From Candidatus Ancillula glyptotermitis (GTDB lineage Bacteria > Actinomycetota > Actinomycetes > Actinomycetales > Bifidobacteriaceae), in NCBI GenBank assembly GCA_031268675.1, contig JAIRWY010000015.1:1-54296 (forward strand): 54,296 bases of DNA, written 5' to 3'. Below are positions 52,534 through 54,296 of the stretch, in pieces (within the stretch, counting starts at the first letter, position 1; the number at the start of each line of letters is the position of its first letter). The position numbers and the translations under genes were made by a program. Under the pieces are notes generated by a model. The model searched no databases, was not told where the DNA came from, and saw only the letters and a list, made by a program, of their open reading frames with translations.

Positions 52534-54017
52534 TATTGGTCCTTCGTTTTGCCAAAAATCTTATATACTGTATCTATATCGTTATAATCAACATCTACTC
52601 CCATAATTTTCTGTCTACGCTCAGCACCTTTTCCTAAAATCATGATTATATCATTGCAATTAGAAATTTCTACTGCTCTTTTTATTGCCGCATGCCTATC
52701 TTCAACTATCTCATATTTACAACTAGTAGAAATTCCAGATGCAATCTGCGCACAAATCTCAAGAACTGACTCTGTTCTTGGGTCATCAGCGGTAAGAATT
52801 GCATAATCTGAATACTTGCTGAGAATTTTCCCAACTTCAGGTCTTTTGATGGCATCACGTTCACCTGGTTGCCCAATAACGGTTATTATCTTGCCTCCAC
52901 CATATAATATACCAGCACGAGCATTTGATTTAGCAAACTTTAAGATATTCTTAACTGCATTTGGAGTATGTGCAAAGTCAACAATAAGTTTAGGCATACT
53001 ACTTCCAAAATCCAACAACTCAAAACGGCCAGGAATATGCAACTTTGGGATATTTTCTAATATTTTCTCAATTTCATGTCCTCCACTAATGCACATCAGC
53101 AATGCAAGTGCTAGGTTATAAACATTGTAGTCGCCAAAAAGCGGAGATAGGATCTGATACTCTTTTTGTGCATATTTAAAAACTATATCTGTACCTTTAC
53201 TGGTAATAGAACTGGTTAGAATTTGGAGTGTGCAAGCATTACTTTTGCCATAAGTTGCAATTTCAACATTTTTTCCGAATTTCTCACTAATTTTACTTGT
53301 GAAAACTGCACAATAATTATCATCTGCATTTAAAATTGCAGTTGAATTGTCCGCTAGATGTTTCGTAAATACAGTAATTTTTGCTTGTAGATAATTCTCA
53401 ACTGTTTTATGCGTATTTAGGTGTTCAGAAGTTACATTAGTATAACCAATTACTTCAAATTTTAGATTCTGCAAGCGGTTATAATGAATTGCTTCTGATG
53501 ACATTTCCATAACTGAGGCCTTAAGCCCATGATTTTTGAATTTTTCAAGATATGCATAAACTTTGTCTGAATCAGGTGTTGTATTTTTACTAGATTCAAT
53601 ATGTCCTGAATAAATTACACCATTTGTGCCAATATTTCCACAATAATTATTTCCAAGCAGAGCCTGTAAAATCCATGCAGTTGTAGTCTTCCCATCAGTT
53701 CCAGTAACTGCGTACATTTCTAAAGCATTCTGCGGAAAACCGTAAAACTTCTGAAATAATATATCAACAACTTTATTTACATCTTTTACTTGAACAATAG
53801 GAATATCAACTTCTAGTTTTTTTGAAACAACAACTGCTGAGGCACCGCGCGAAACTGCATCATTTATGAACTCATGACGATCCATATTGGCACCTTGTGT
53901 GCACACGAACAAGTCACCATCAACAACATCTTTAGAGTTTATTTTAATACCATATATTTCAACATCTTGACTTATCTTACGATCAACCGTGCCGAACAAC
54001 TCAGAAAGTTTCATCAC
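52533..54017 (-). CDS. murE: UDP-N-acetylmuramoyl-tripeptide synthetase MurE
   Basis: Adds the third amino acid to the peptidoglycan precursor. Seen: an N-terminal UDP-MurNAc domain, the ATP loop AVTGTDGKTTTAW, the central domain with VMEMSSEAI and GYTNVTSEHLNTH, and the C-terminal DFAHTPNAV. The substrate motif is DDPRTES where meso-DAP enzymes have DNPR. This points to lysine or ornithine at position 3, as in Bifidobacteriaceae, but needs testing. GTG 54017 (or the adjacent ATG 54014) lies 6 nt after TATAAT, so the gene is leaderless; length about 494 aa. Confidence 0.93.
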   Translation of the reverse strand: MMKLSELFGTVDRKISQDVEIYGIKINSKDVVDGDLFVCTQGANMDRHEFINDAVSRGASAVVVSKKLEVDIPIVQVKDVNKVVDILFQKFYGFPQNALEMYAVTGTDGKTTTAWILQALLGNNYCGNIGTNGVIYSGHIESSKNTTPDSDKVYAYLEKFKNHGLKASVMEMSSEAIHYNRLQNLKFEVIGYTNVTSEHLNTHKTVENYLQAKITVFTKHLADNSTAILNADDNYCAVFTSKISEKFGKNVEIATYGKSNACTLQILTSSITSKGTDIVFKYAQKEYQILSPLFGDYNVYNLALALLMCISGGHEIEKILENIPKLHIPGRFELLDFGSSMPKLIVDFAHTPNAVKNILKFAKSNARAGILYGGGKIITVIGQPGERDAIKRPEVGKILSKYSDYAILTADDPRTESVLEICAQIASGISTSCKYEIVEDRHAAIKRAVEISNCNDIIMILGKGAERRQKIMGVDVDYNDIDTVYKIFGKTKDQ

Positions 54018-54023
54018 ATTATC

Positions 54024-54032
54024 ATTATAGCA
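54024..54032 (-). promoter_or_regulatory. Extended -10 promoter of murE-nhaA (leaderless)
   Basis: Minus strand TGCTATAAT (54032-54024), then six bases to GTG 54017. The arrangement is the same as at ddl, another cell-wall gene. Confidence 0.7.
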
Positions 54033-54128
54033 CAAATTACTTTTTATCAATATCGTGCTGGATTCAGATCTGAAAACCACAAGAAAAACACTACATCTTG
54101 CTTCACTTGAGGGGGGTTAAATCTACAA

Positions 54129-54145
54129 CCTCAAAGTGGTTGAGG
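54129..54145. repeat. Inverted repeat upstream of murE
   Basis: CCTCAA (54129-54134) and TTGAGG (54140-54145) around a 5-nt loop. A six-G tract (54111-54116) lies nearby. The stem lacks a following T-run. Function unknown. Confidence 0.45.
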
Positions 54146-54190
54146 CATGTGATATGTGGAAAATTTACCAACACACACAGTTTTATGGCA

Positions 54191-54296
54191 TAATTCGCTA
54201 TGCAAATCACGCGGTTTGTTTGTGCCTAGATTTATCAGTGTAATTCGCTATGCAAATCACGCGGTTTCTGCGCACATGCAATTATCAGTGTAATTC
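54191..54296. repeat. 50-bp-period palindromic repeat array, cut by the window edge
   Basis: TAATTCGCTATGCAAATCAC, a palindrome with G-T wobbles, occurs at 54191-54210 and 54241-54260, and a third copy begins at 54291, giving an exact 50-bp period. The shared part (from ATCAGTG through CACGCGGTTT) is about 34 bp, with a variable 16 bp between. The palindrome is of the same kind as 46018-46038 and 46227-46247. Unlike CRISPR, the variable parts are too short and resemble each other. Confidence 0.7.

Noticed and set aside
54191-54296. CRISPR array
   Set aside because: The repeats have a 50-bp period, but the variable segments are only 16 bp and similar to each other, and the repeat is a palindrome related to non-CRISPR hairpins at 46018 and 46227. 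No cas gene is visible.

Overview
The window reads as the chromosome of a low-GC (AT-rich) Gram-positive bacterium, most likely an actinobacterium and possibly a relative of Bifidobacteriales. This is inferred from gene content: an FtsK/SpoIIIE translocase, amtB-glnB followed by a small SCP-like protein, an App1/DUF2183 protein, an FHA protein, a VAQTG (LAXTG-like) sorting signal, a MurE with DDPR in place of DNPR, and an unusually high number of leaderless genes. No rRNA or tRNA was seen, so placement is tentative.

Layout. 1-3726 (+): an ABC-2 exporter pair (NatAB-like) and nadE. 3727-4022: a promoter, inverted repeats and a terminator that together suggest a small RNA. 4023-6857 (-): a second ABC exporter with two membrane proteins, preceded by an 18-codon ORF coupled to the ATPase start. 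6956-8408: an insertion sequence of the IS1202/ISNCY type, wedged between that operon's promoter and the stop codon of a giant gene. 8415-28009 (-): about 19.6 kb encoding two paralogous giant surface proteins (2236 and 4293 aa) with glycine-rich N-terminal regions and long arrays of Ig-like (BIG2-type) repeats. The larger is a fusion whose second half has its own internal signal-peptide-like segment, GLUG, YDG and MBG-type repeats, and a C-terminal anchor. 28126-31659 (-): a secreted protein, an ABC ATPase and a multi-TM protein resembling lactococcin-972-type bacteriocin export/immunity cassettes.

31757-35728 (-): asd, aroG-type DAHP synthase and an AMP-binding enzyme with a degenerate nucleotide-binding loop, translationally coupled. 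35875-38001 (+): amtB, glnB and an SCP-like protein. 37967-43140 (-): FHA protein, pgm, a 5'-3' exonuclease, thiL and ddl. 43244-45733 (+): a surface protein of beta-helix-type glycine repeats, driven by a promoter with a G10 tract between -35 and -10 (probable phase variation). 45734-46337: no gene, but an array of at least eight short palindromes, related to a 50-bp-period array at the window's right edge. 46347-51378 (+): a two-TM protein, an App1-like protein (apparently starting with ATT) and ftsK. 51433-54017 (-): nhaA and murE.

Two themes run through the region. Nearly every promoter I can identify is an extended -10 of the form TGnTATAAT, and seven genes begin 6-9 nt after that box with no room for a ribosome binding site, so they should be leaderless. 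The accessory DNA is dominated by cell-surface display (three large surface proteins) beside three ABC export systems, one IS and two palindrome arrays. This suggests a host- or community-associated organism with a variable surface.
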